Below are positions 8,426-16,848 of a DNA stretch of 64,000 nucleotides, piece by piece (position 1 is the first letter of the stretch; each line of letters begins with the position of its first letter). This stretch comes from an uncultured Candidatus Saccharibacteria bacterium (GTDB taxonomy: Bacteria; Patescibacteriota; Saccharimonadia; Saccharimonadales; Saccharimonadaceae). Both the position numbers and the translations under genes were made by a program. The notes under the pieces were generated by a model that was given only the letters and a program-made list of their open reading frames with translations, made no database searches and was not told the DNA's origin. The stretch is taken from contig CAMHNK010000001.1 of assembly GCA_946186455.1 (NCBI GenBank), positions 1 through 64,000 on the forward strand, written 5' to 3'.

Positions 8426-9331
8426 ATGGCTGAAGAAGAAGCCAAAAAACTTGATGCAGTCGAAGCTCCAGAAGCTCCAGAAACTGCCGAACCAGAAACT
8501 TTTGCAAAGTCTGGTAAGAAATCAAAAAAGCATATTGAAGAGGTGAAGGCTGAGGAAGAGCGCCAAGCTCGCAAGGCTGAGCGTGCCGCTAAGGAAAGCG
8601 AAGAGAAGCCAAAAGGCGCTAAGCCAGTCACTCGTCCACGCATTGAGCGCCGTGGCAAGAAATACCAAGAAGCTTACAAATTGGTTGAAAAGGGCAAGAT
8701 TTACAGCCTCAAAGATGCTATCGCACTTGCTATTAAAACTAACCCAACCAAATTTGATGCCTCCGTTGAAGCTCATGTCCGCCTTGGCGTTGATCCACGC
8801 CAGGCCGATCAAAACATTCGTGCCACCTTGGTGCTTCCAAATGGTAATGGTAAGACTGTGCGTGTCGCCGTCTTTGCTCCGCTTGATGTTTGCAAAGCCG
8901 CTAAAGCAGCCGGTGCCGATGTGGCTCTTGATGAAGATTTCTTGAAGCAACTCGACAAGGGCGAAATCAACTTTGATATCTTAATTTCAACTCCACAATA
9001 CATGCCAAAGCTTGGTAAGTATGCTCGTTTACTTGGCCCTAAGGGTTTGATGCCAAATCCAAAGGCTGGTACTGTTACAATGGACGTTGAAAAAGCCGTC
9101 AAAGAGTCTAAGGCCGGCAAGGTTGAGTATCGTGTTGATAAGCAGTCGATTGTACACATTGGCCTTGGTAAGGTTTCATTTGGCGAAGCTAAACTCCTTG
9201 AGAACGCTAACGCCTTCTTTGATAGCCTTAAGTCGCAGAAGCCAGCTTCGCTTAAGGGCACCTATGTAAAGTCAGTCTTTGTGACGACGACCATGGGTCC
9301 TTCAATCTCAGTTGAAAACCTTTACAACTAA
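8426..9331 (+). CDS. rplA: 50S ribosomal protein L1 with charged N-terminal extension
   Basis: KYQEAYKLVEKGKIYSLKDAIALAIKTN, GPKGLMPNPKAGTVT, IGKVSF-like C-terminus; SD agaaagg before ATG 8426. Confidence 0.95.
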   Translation: MAEEEAKKLDAVEAPEAPETAEPETFAKSGKKSKKHIEEVKAEEERQARKAERAAKESEEKPKGAKPVTRPRIERRGKKYQEAYKLVEKGKIYSLKDAIALAIKTNPTKFDASVEAHVRLGVDPRQADQNIRATLVLPNGNGKTVRVAVFAPLDVCKAAKAAGADVALDEDFLKQLDKGEINFDILISTPQYMPKLGKYARLLGPKGLMPNPKAGTVTMDVEKAVKESKAGKVEYRVDKQSIVHIGLGKVSFGEAKLLENANAFFDSLKSQKPASLKGTYVKSVFVTTTMGPSISVENLYN

Positions 9332-9341
9332 TTGAACTTGA

Positions 9342-9368
9342 AATAGCCCCAATCCGGGGCTATTTTTT
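9342..9368 (+). terminator. Terminator after rplA
   Basis: AATAGCCCC aatcc GGGGCTATT TTTTG. Confidence 0.85.
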
Positions 9369-9393
9369 GTGTTTATGCTATAATGAAATTATT

Positions 9394-9954
9394 ATGAATT
9401 TCAATCTTATCAATGTACAAATACCAGAGATAATCGTGATGGCCCTTTTTGGTGTCATCTTGCTCCTTTTTGGATACCGAGTGAAGCAGGTTGCGTTCTT
9501 CGTGATTTGGTTCCTCATCGGTTACACTTTAATGCAAAACTTTATGCCGACGCTCATGAAATGGGTGCCACAAATGGATACAGAGCTCTTCCATATTCTG
9601 ATGCCGATTGCTGGCGGTTTACTACTCGCGATGATGGGTCTTTCGATTGAAAAACTCTGCGTGGGTGGTCTCGTATTTGGCCTTACTATGATTATTACAA
9701 TGAAATACTTTGGCAACGATGTGCCGACACTTTGCGTGGGCGCAATTATCGGTGTAATCCTCGCCGCAGCGGCGGTCAACATGATGAAACCAGCGATTAT
9801 TATTACCACAGCACTTGCTGGTGCTTACTGTCTAACTGTGGCCTTACTGACCTGGCAAAAGGGCATTGATCCAACCATTTTCTACTTCCCGATTTTGATT
9901 GGCTTAACGGCCGTCGGCGCAGTGTTCCAATCGAATTCGACAAAACACTTGTAA
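9394..9954 (+). CDS. Hypothetical multi-pass membrane protein
   Basis: Hydrophobic segments throughout; ATG 9 nt after TGCTATAAT. Confidence 0.65.
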   Translation: MNFNLINVQIPEIIVMALFGVILLLFGYRVKQVAFFVIWFLIGYTLMQNFMPTLMKWVPQMDTELFHILMPIAGGLLLAMMGLSIEKLCVGGLVFGLTMIITMKYFGNDVPTLCVGAIIGVILAAAAVNMMKPAIIITTALAGAYCLTVALLTWQKGIDPTIFYFPILIGLTAVGAVFQSNSTKHL

Positions 9955-9977
9955 ATAAACTCCTCTTGTGGTATAAT
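9950..9977 (+). promoter_or_regulatory. Sigma70-type promoter of rplJ-rplL
   Basis: TTGTAA - 17 nt - TATAAT. Confidence 0.7.
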
Positions 9978-9980
9978 GTT

Positions 9981-10090
9981 TGAAGTTACCAAAGACAGTG
10001 GCGGTGTTTTTCACTTAATCATGCCACCGAGGACAATTCTTCAATTTATTTGGTGACGCTATTTAACAATTAGCTAGCTTTTATATTATA
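9981..10090 (+). ncRNA. Ribosomal protein L10 leader (autoregulatory RNA)
   Basis: gttaccaaagacagtggcggtg...cttaatcatgccaccgaggacaattc matches the L10-leader consensus (ACCxAAGACAG...CTTAATCxTxCCGAGGA), immediately upstream of rplJ. Confidence 0.88.
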
Positions 10091-10110
10091 AATAACCAAA
10101 GGAACTTTTT

Positions 10111-10611
10111 ATGGCAATTTCAAGAGATAAAAAGAACACGTTGGTTGCAGATCTCACTGAACTTTTGAACGATTCAAAGATGGTCGTCTACGCTAAATAC
10201 GAAGGCTTGACCGTAGCTGAACTTCAAGAGCTCCGCAAACTCGCACGTGAATCTGGCGTTAAAATTAAGGTCGTGAAAAACCGTCTTGTGAAAGTTGCAA
10301 TGAAAGAAATTGCAGCCTACAAGAACACGGATGTTTCCGCTCTTACAGGCCAGCTTCTTTACGCTGTGGGTAGCGACGAAGATTTCGATGCAGCAAAGGT
10401 CCTTGCGAAGTTCGCAAAGACTCACGCTAAAATGGAACTCGTTGGTGGTTTCAATGCTGAGGGTACCACCCTCTCCACTGAAGAGGTCAAAACGCTCGGC
10501 TCACTCCCGACCAAGAACGAACTTATTGCGCAAGTGGTGGATACTCTACTCTCTGGCGTCAATGGCATCGTTTCCGGTCTCGCGGAACACGCAGAGAAGG
10601 CAACCGCTTAA
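10111..10611 (+). CDS. rplJ: 50S ribosomal protein L10
   Basis: L10 features: MVVYAKYEGLTVAELQELRKLARESGVKIKVVKNRLVKVA. Confidence 0.95.
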   Translation: MAISRDKKNTLVADLTELLNDSKMVVYAKYEGLTVAELQELRKLARESGVKIKVVKNRLVKVAMKEIAAYKNTDVSALTGQLLYAVGSDEDFDAAKVLAKFAKTHAKMELVGGFNAEGTTLSTEEVKTLGSLPTKNELIAQVVDTLLSGVNGIVSGLAEHAEKATA

Positions 10612-10648
10612 TATACATTGGGTTTACCCATTACTGAAAGGATAATAT

Positions 10649-11020
10649 ATGGCAACTGATATCAAGAAGTTGGCTGAAGAACTCGTCAATATGACCGTTC
10701 TCGAAGTTAACGAACTTAAAACTTTACTCAAAGATGAATATGGCATTGAGCCTGCTGCAGCTGTTGTAGCTGTTGCTGGTGGCGATGCTGCTGCCGCTGA
10801 CGAAGGCAAGTCTGAATACGATGTCGTTCTTAAGGACGCTGGCGCTCAGAAGATTGCTGTCATCAAGGCTGTGAAGGAAGCTACCGGACTTGGTCTTGGC
10901 GAAGCTAAGGCTATCGTTGATGGTGCTCCTGCTACCGTTAAGGAAAAGGTCGCTAAGGCTGATGCTGAAGCGATGAAGAAAGCCCTTGAAGAGGCTGGTG
11001 CGACTGTCGAGCTCGCCTAA
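10649..11020 (+). CDS. rplL: 50S ribosomal protein L7/L12
   Basis: [68 protein letters not shown]. Confidence 0.97.
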   Translation: MATDIKKLAEELVNMTVLEVNELKTLLKDEYGIEPAAAVVAVAGGDAAAADEGKSEYDVVLKDAGAQKIAVIKAVKEATGLGLGEAKAIVDGAPATVKEKVAKADAEAMKKALEEAGATVELA

Positions 11021-11055
11021 ATCTTCGATGCTAGCTAATTGTATACTTTAACAAA

Positions 11056-11167
11056 AACCGGATACAGCACTTTAAGGGCATTTCGGAGCGCGGCAGCGCG
11101 AGATTTAGCGCCGTCCGCCCGTGGCGACGGGCCGGACGGACGCGGCCCGAAAAGTGCTGTTCCGGTT
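11056..11167 (+). terminator. rplL terminator with GC-rich cassette in its loop (copy A)
   Basis: CCGGA-ta-CAGCACTTT ... AAAGTGCTG-t-TCCGG then TTTTTT; loop carries the 73-bp cassette 11076-11148. Confidence 0.85.
11076..11148 (+). repeat. GC-rich palindromic cassette, copy A
   Basis: gggcatttcggagcgcggcagcgcgagatttagcgccgtccgcccgtggcgacgggccggacggacgcggccc; 70/73 identical to 60225-60297. Confidence 0.92.
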
Positions 11168-11191
11168 TTTTGATATGTTATAATTACTAGC

Positions 11192-12355
11192 ATGGAAGAT
11201 TTTGACTATTTAGGTGATGGAGAGGTATACCTCGATGGCGCATGCCAGAGTTTGCGTCCGCGTCCAGTAATTGACGCAATTAACAACTATTATTCTGAGC
11301 ATAATTCGTGTGGTGAGCGCGTGAAATACAAGTGGGGAAGAGTGACCGATGAAAAAGTTGAAGCCACCCGCGAGAAGGTTCTGAAATTCTTAAAACTCAA
11401 ATCCAAGAAGTATACCGTTTCATTTACTTTGAACACGACCTACGGCATTAATTTGATTTTGAACCAAATCAAGGCTGATAAATTTAACAAGATCATGACG
11501 AGCGATATTGAACACAACTCGCCGTTTCTGGCTTCGCTCGCGTTCTCGGAACGCACTGGTTTGCCACGCGAAGTGATGGTACGAAATGATGATGGTTCGA
11601 TCGATCTAAAGAAATATGATTTTAAGAAAGCAATTGTCGTCGTTAATTGTGCATCAAACTTTGATGGTCGTAAATTACTAAACATTAATGAACTCGAAAA
11701 AGCCGTCCACAAAGCCGGTGGCATTTTAATTATCGATGCCGCTCAGGCCATGGCACACTCGGCTGACATTGTGCGCGGTGTGGAAGTGGATGCGATTTGT
11801 TTCTCGGCGCACAAACTCTATGCCCCATCACTAGGCGTGATTGTTTGGAAGGATGAACTAGATGATGTACTGGATGTTCGTTTCATTGGTGGTGGTATGG
11901 TGGATGATGTCGATAAAGAAAAGTATGTTTTGTCGGCCAATAATAAAGAGCACCGCTATACGCGTTTCGAATCTGGGCTCCAGGCTTGGGGCGAGATTGT
12001 CGGTCTCGGTGCTGCACTTGATTGGCTGGAAAAACTCCCGAAAAAGGACTGGCAAAACCTCGAGAAGAATACGAAAGAATTATTTGATTTCCTAAATAGT
12101 TCAAAGAAAGTTCATCTTATTAATAAAGAGCCAAATCCAACCATGTCATTCTACATTGAAGGACTCGATTCACATCTAGTAGGTGAAGCGTTGTCGCGCG
12201 AGAACATCATGGCAAGGACCGGCTATTTCTGCGTGCATTATTATCTTGATCACGTAAAGGGTTTCCCGCCACTCATTCGTTTTTCACTCGGGCTGCATAA
12301 TCGTCCGGAAGACATTGAGAAAATCAAGAAAGTTCTCGGAAAAGTCATTAATTAA
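11192..12355 (+). CDS. SufS-like cysteine desulfurase/class V aminotransferase
   Basis: VYLDGACQSLRP, IDAAQAMAHS, CFSAHKLYAPS (PLP Lys), RTGYFCVHYY (catalytic Cys region). Confidence 0.85.
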   Translation: MEDFDYLGDGEVYLDGACQSLRPRPVIDAINNYYSEHNSCGERVKYKWGRVTDEKVEATREKVLKFLKLKSKKYTVSFTLNTTYGINLILNQIKADKFNKIMTSDIEHNSPFLASLAFSERTGLPREVMVRNDDGSIDLKKYDFKKAIVVVNCASNFDGRKLLNINELEKAVHKAGGILIIDAAQAMAHSADIVRGVEVDAICFSAHKLYAPSLGVIVWKDELDDVLDVRFIGGGMVDDVDKEKYVLSANNKEHRYTRFESGLQAWGEIVGLGAALDWLEKLPKKDWQNLEKNTKELFDFLNSSKKVHLINKEPNPTMSFYIEGLDSHLVGEALSRENIMARTGYFCVHYYLDHVKGFPPLIRFSLGLHNRPEDIEKIKKVLGKVIN

Positions 12356-12382
12356 TCTCTTTGTGCTACAATAATATATATT

Positions 12383-13432
12383 ATGGTGTGTATTGCTGCA
12401 TTTATCATTTTGGCACTAATCGGAATTTTTGTTGCCATCATTTCTATTTTCAAACCAAAAGTAGGCAAGGCCTATCTCAAGGCGATGAAAAAAGCTTGGG
12501 GATGTCTTTGGAAAAAAGTTCGCTTGCAGAAATGCGAAACTGGCTTTAAAGACGATGTAAAGAATACATTGCTTAGTCGCGTGATGCTTAAACATCCAGG
12601 TTGGGTCAGGCCACTTTCGATTGTGATTGAATTCTTGTCAATTGTAATTGTCGTGGTGGCAGTATGGGCGCTCCTTACGGCAATCAAGTCGCTCCTCGCG
12701 CTTTGGGCGCTAGGTAGTTGTAATGTGACGAAGCCTTCGGCTTGTACCATGGGCGCCGAAATGTGTTCGATTGACGAAGATGAACCGAAGAATGTCTTTG
12801 AAGCAACCGGCCGTTGGTTTACGGAATGGGGCGAGATCTTTGAGGCGATTCCGGATAAATTTAGGACATACAATATTGACGATTATGGATTCGCATACAT
12901 TATGGTTGGCGACGAAGACGAGAATAAAAAGACGGCGGTAGACATTTTCGATCCAGGTTGCTTGGTTTGCATGACGTCATACAAAAACCAGAAGGCAGCC
13001 GGATTCTTTGAAAATAATAATGTCAGACTCGTACCGTTTGCGATTCAGGGCGCGGATGATTCGTATAAGTTCAAGAATTCCGAGATAGTTGTTAGATATA
13101 TGTATGCTGCTAATAAAATCAAATCTGAATATGCCATTGCAATTATCGACAAGATTTATACTGGCAAGAACCATGATAATTACTCATACCAAGATCTAAT
13201 CAATGATGACTATAGCAAAGAGGACACCGTGAAACATTTAGAAACGTGGTTAAGGAACGCTGGCGCGACCGAGAATGAGATTGAAGGAATTCGTGGTAAT
13301 GCAAAGTCCCAGGAGGTCACCGATATCATGGCGAGAAATCGTCAAATTGTCGAAAATGAATTAAGAGTCAAGGGTATTCCGACCATGCTTTATGACGGTC
13401 AGAAACATACTGGGCTTTGGAAAGCGGAATAA
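12383..13432 (+). CDS. Membrane-anchored thioredoxin-fold protein
   Basis: N-terminal TM segments; FDPGCLVCMTSYKNQ (CxxC) and KGIPTMLYDGQ (cis-Pro loop). Confidence 0.65.
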   Translation: MVCIAAFIILALIGIFVAIISIFKPKVGKAYLKAMKKAWGCLWKKVRLQKCETGFKDDVKNTLLSRVMLKHPGWVRPLSIVIEFLSIVIVVVAVWALLTAIKSLLALWALGSCNVTKPSACTMGAEMCSIDEDEPKNVFEATGRWFTEWGEIFEAIPDKFRTYNIDDYGFAYIMVGDEDENKKTAVDIFDPGCLVCMTSYKNQKAAGFFENNNVRLVPFAIQGADDSYKFKNSEIVVRYMYAANKIKSEYAIAIIDKIYTGKNHDNYSYQDLINDDYSKEDTVKHLETWLRNAGATENEIEGIRGNAKSQEVTDIMARNRQIVENELRVKGIPTMLYDGQKHTGLWKAE

Positions 13433-13575
13433 CGCTTACGCTTTATTGTAAAATTTACAACATTTTTGCATTGACCGCTGTTAAATTGGTGGAAAACTTT
13501 TGAAGAAAAATCTTGACTTTACGGTCACCTAGATATAATATAATATTAATACTATATTTAGACAGGATGCGAGGT

Positions 13576-14094
13576 ATGTCTGAAATTCCAGAAAAACAAA
13601 TAAAGAGACTCCGTAGCCTCATCAATGAGGCCGAGACAAATTTATCAGCTGCAAAAGAGCTTTTAGTTTCCATACTAGGAGATGGCGATTCAATTACAGC
13701 TCCACGTGAGACGGTAGTTTCGGGCCCAGAAGGCAAAATTATTGAAGGTATCTTTGATGGTCAAATTATGATTGGCCCGGATGGCAAGAACTATCCAGTG
13801 CCAGCCAACTATGCTTCTAAGTCGAAGCTCGTTGAAGGTGACATCATGAAGCTCACCATTACTGAAGATGGTAAATTCCTTTACAAGCAGATTGGCCCAG
13901 TTGAACGTAAGACCGTAATTGGTACTCTTACTCATCATGATGATAAGTATTATGTAGAGGTTGCGGGTAAAGAATATCAGATTCTTTATGCTTCCGTGAC
14001 ATATTTCCATTTGCGTGATGGTTCACAAGTTTCCGTAACGATTCCAGCTGATAATAGCGAAGCAACCTGGGCGGCAGTTGAGGCTGCGCTCTAG
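13576..14094 (+). CDS. Conserved hypothetical protein
   Basis: 172-aa ORF from MSEIPEKQIKRL, preceded by gcgaggt; immediately upstream of dnaX. Confidence 0.6.
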   Translation: MSEIPEKQIKRLRSLINEAETNLSAAKELLVSILGDGDSITAPRETVVSGPEGKIIEGIFDGQIMIGPDGKNYPVPANYASKSKLVEGDIMKLTITEDGKFLYKQIGPVERKTVIGTLTHHDDKYYVEVAGKEYQILYASVTYFHLRDGSQVSVTIPADNSEATWAAVEAAL

Positions 14095-14102
14095 GTTTAT
14101 GC

Positions 14103-15497
14103 ATGGCGAAAGCATTATATAGAAAATACAGACCAAAATCTCTTTCTGAAGTTGTCGGACAGGAGCAGGTCACTCGTGTACTAGAAAATTCCTTAAAGCA
14201 AGGGAAGATTTCGCATGCGTATTTATTTATTGGCCCACGTGGCACCGGGAAGACCTCAGTGGCACGCATTTTTGCGCACGAAGTGAATGGTTTTAAATAC
14301 GAGCTCGAAGACGATTATGTCGACATTATTGAAATTGATGGTGCTTCAAACCGTGGTATCGACAATATTAGGGAACTGCGCGAGAAAGTTGCCATTGCGC
14401 CGACTTCTGGCAAATACAAGATCTATATCATTGACGAAGTTCACATGTTGACGAAAGAGGCCTTCAATGCACTTCTAAAGACCTTGGAAGAGCCGCCAGA
14501 ACACGTGATATTCATTATGGCGACGACTGACGCTTATAAAGTGCCCGTCACAATTACATCAAGAGCACAGACTTATACTTTTTATCTCGCCGATGAAAAG
14601 ACGATGTTTGATTATCTAAAATCCGTTTGCGAGAAGGAAAAGATTAAAATTGACGATGACGCCTTAAAAATCGTCGTGAAGCGCGGTGGTGGTTCGTTCC
14701 GTGATTCATTGTCGCTGCTCGATCAAATTTCAACTTTGTCGGACGATAAGATTACGAGAGAACTCGTAGTTTCAGCGATGGGTCTCCCTGAAGATGAAAA
14801 GATTAAAGAACTGCTAGGTAGCTATGTTTCAGGTGATCTCGAGCAAATTACGAGTGCGTTAAAAACTGTTTTAAGTAGTGGCGTAAAGCCAGAAACTTTG
14901 GCTAGTGAAATGATTTCACTCATCATTGATGCACCGAGGCCGGAGCTTTTACCGCTCCTTGCAAAACTGCCAGAAATCAAGGCGCCATTTGCGGAAGCTA
15001 AACTGCTCGTTGCGATGACACAGACTCTAGCAACCACCGTGACAGCAAGCCGCACTACCGTGTCGAGTGTACAGTCTGTCAAAGTCGAGAAGAAGCCAGA
15101 GCCAGAGAAACCAGCCGTGGTCACGAAGGCCGTTGAGAAGACTATTGAAAAGACTAGTGTAGAAGAAAGTGTTTCGGTTAGCACTAATACTGATTTTGAT
15201 TGGGGTAAATTCGTCGAAACGGTGACCAGGCTAAATGATGGTGTTTCTAAACAACTAAAGGACGCCGATTACGATGTAGCTGGTGGCGTGCTAAATATCT
15301 ATCCGAAGAATAAAATGGAGGTGAGGCTCCTCGCTCGCGACAACAATCGTCAGGTTCTGGCTCAAGCTTGCAACATGAGGGTTGTCATTCACGAAATCGG
15401 CGATAATCCGCACAAAAGTCAAGACTTACTACTTTCAAAGATGTCCGCTATAATGGGGGGAGAGGTAAAAAACGATGGAGGAGGTAACCCATTCTAA
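14103..15497 (+). CDS. dnaX: DNA polymerase III subunit gamma/tau
   Basis: YRKYRPKSLSEVVGQEQVTRVLENSL, GPRGTGKTSVARIFA, IIDEVHMLTKEAFNALLKTLEEPPEHVIFIMATT. Confidence 0.95.
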   Translation: MAKALYRKYRPKSLSEVVGQEQVTRVLENSLKQGKISHAYLFIGPRGTGKTSVARIFAHEVNGFKYELEDDYVDIIEIDGASNRGIDNIRELREKVAIAPTSGKYKIYIIDEVHMLTKEAFNALLKTLEEPPEHVIFIMATTDAYKVPVTITSRAQTYTFYLADEKTMFDYLKSVCEKEKIKIDDDALKIVVKRGGGSFRDSLSLLDQISTLSDDKITRELVVSAMGLPEDEKIKELLGSYVSGDLEQITSALKTVLSSGVKPETLASEMISLIIDAPRPELLPLLAKLPEIKAPFAEAKLLVAMTQTLATTVTASRTTVSSVQSVKVEKKPEPEKPAVVTKAVEKTIEKTSVEESVSVSTNTDFDWGKFVETVTRLNDGVSKQLKDADYDVAGGVLNIYPKNKMEVRLLARDNNRQVLAQACNMRVVIHEIGDNPHKSQDLLLSKMSAIMGGEVKNDGGGNPF

Positions 15498-16833
15498 ATC
15501 AGGTGGTCGCGTGCCACCGCAAGACGTCGAAACCGAGCGTTCTTTACTCGGTGCGATTATGATTTCGGACGGCGTAATGGTAAACGTCTCTACCATTTTG
15601 AAACCGGAAGACTTTTATGATAAAAGACACCAAATCATTTATGGTGCGATGTTGAATCTTTGGGATGCGCACAAACCAATTGATCTTGTGACTATCACGA
15701 ACGAATTAAAGACCCAGAAAAAACTGAATGATGTTGGGAAGGCGACTTATCTTGCTGAACTCTCCAACTTGGTCACAACGGGCGCCAATGCTAAAGCGTA
15801 CGCCGAGATTGTGGAACGGGCTGCGATGCGTCGCAAACTGATTGCTGCTGGTACGGATATTGTTGAGAAAGCTTATGAAGAAGATGCGAATGTCAACGAA
15901 CTAGTTGGCGAAGCTGAGAAGGAATTATTCAAAGTCTCCGACAAAGTCATTAAGTCTGATTATAAAACGATGGATGCACTCACGGCAGAAGCATTTGAAC
16001 GTATTGAAGCATTGTATAAGAATAAAGGATCACTTCGTGGCCTCAAGACCGGCTTTAGTGAACTCGACAAAAAGACCGCTGGTTTTCAGAAAGGAGATCT
16101 TATCATTATTGGTGCCCGCCCGGCCATGGGTAAAACGACTTTTGCACAAAACCTAGCCTTTAACTTTGCTTCAATCGGTAAGGGTGTTCTGTTCTTCTCA
16201 ATGGAGATGGCTTCCAGCGAGATTGTTGATCGTATGGTCTCAAGTATTTCTGGCGTCGATAACTGGAAAGTGAGAACTGGTAATCTGACTAACGACGAAA
16301 TCAATCAGGTTGACGATGCGCTTGCCGATCTTTCTGATATGCCACTTTACATTGACGATACGAGCTCAATGGACGTGATGGAAGTAAGAAACAAGGCCCG
16401 TCGCGCGATGCATGATAACGAGATTAGTGCGGTCGTGATTGATTATTTGCAGCTCATTCAGGGCTCAGCGCGCTATGCCGGTCAGCGTGTGCAGGAAGTT
16501 ACCGAAATCTCCCGTAATCTCAAGATTATGGCGCGTGAACTTGACATTCCAGTGATCGCTTTGGCACAGCTTTCTCGTAACGTGACTGGGCGTGATAACC
16601 CAAGACCAATTCTCTCCGATATTCGTGAATCGGGTTCGATTGAGCAGGACGCTGACCTTGTGATGTTCCTTCACCGTGACGATTATTATCATCAGAATGA
16701 AAAAGACTATGAGGACACCAATATCACCGAGCTGATTCTTGCGAAGCACCGCCACGGCGCGATTGGCACCATTGAACTCTACTTCAAACCAGAACTCTTA
16801 CGCTTTATTTCGCTTGATAAAACACACGAATAA
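15475..16833 (+). CDS. dnaB: Replicative DNA helicase DnaB
   Basis: PPQDVETERSLLGAIM, GARPAMGKTTFAQN, VVIDYLQLI, LAQLSRNV, DIRESGSIEQDADLVMFLHRDDYY. Confidence 0.97.
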   Translation: MEEVTHSKSGGRVPPQDVETERSLLGAIMISDGVMVNVSTILKPEDFYDKRHQIIYGAMLNLWDAHKPIDLVTITNELKTQKKLNDVGKATYLAELSNLVTTGANAKAYAEIVERAAMRRKLIAAGTDIVEKAYEEDANVNELVGEAEKELFKVSDKVIKSDYKTMDALTAEAFERIEALYKNKGSLRGLKTGFSELDKKTAGFQKGDLIIIGARPAMGKTTFAQNLAFNFASIGKGVLFFSMEMASSEIVDRMVSSISGVDNWKVRTGNLTNDEINQVDDALADLSDMPLYIDDTSSMDVMEVRNKARRAMHDNEISAVVIDYLQLIQGSARYAGQRVQEVTEISRNLKIMARELDIPVIALAQLSRNVTGRDNPRPILSDIRESGSIEQDADLVMFLHRDDYYHQNEKDYEDTNITELILAKHRHGAIGTIELYFKPELLRFISLDKTHE

Positions 16834-16848
16834 AGTTATAATAATTAT

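Noticed and set aside
15475-15497. dnaX-dnaB overlap as programmed frameshift
   Set aside because: dnaB has its own ATG and complete N-terminus; overlap of this size is ordinary in this compact genome. No slippery A-run with hairpin was clear inside dnaX.
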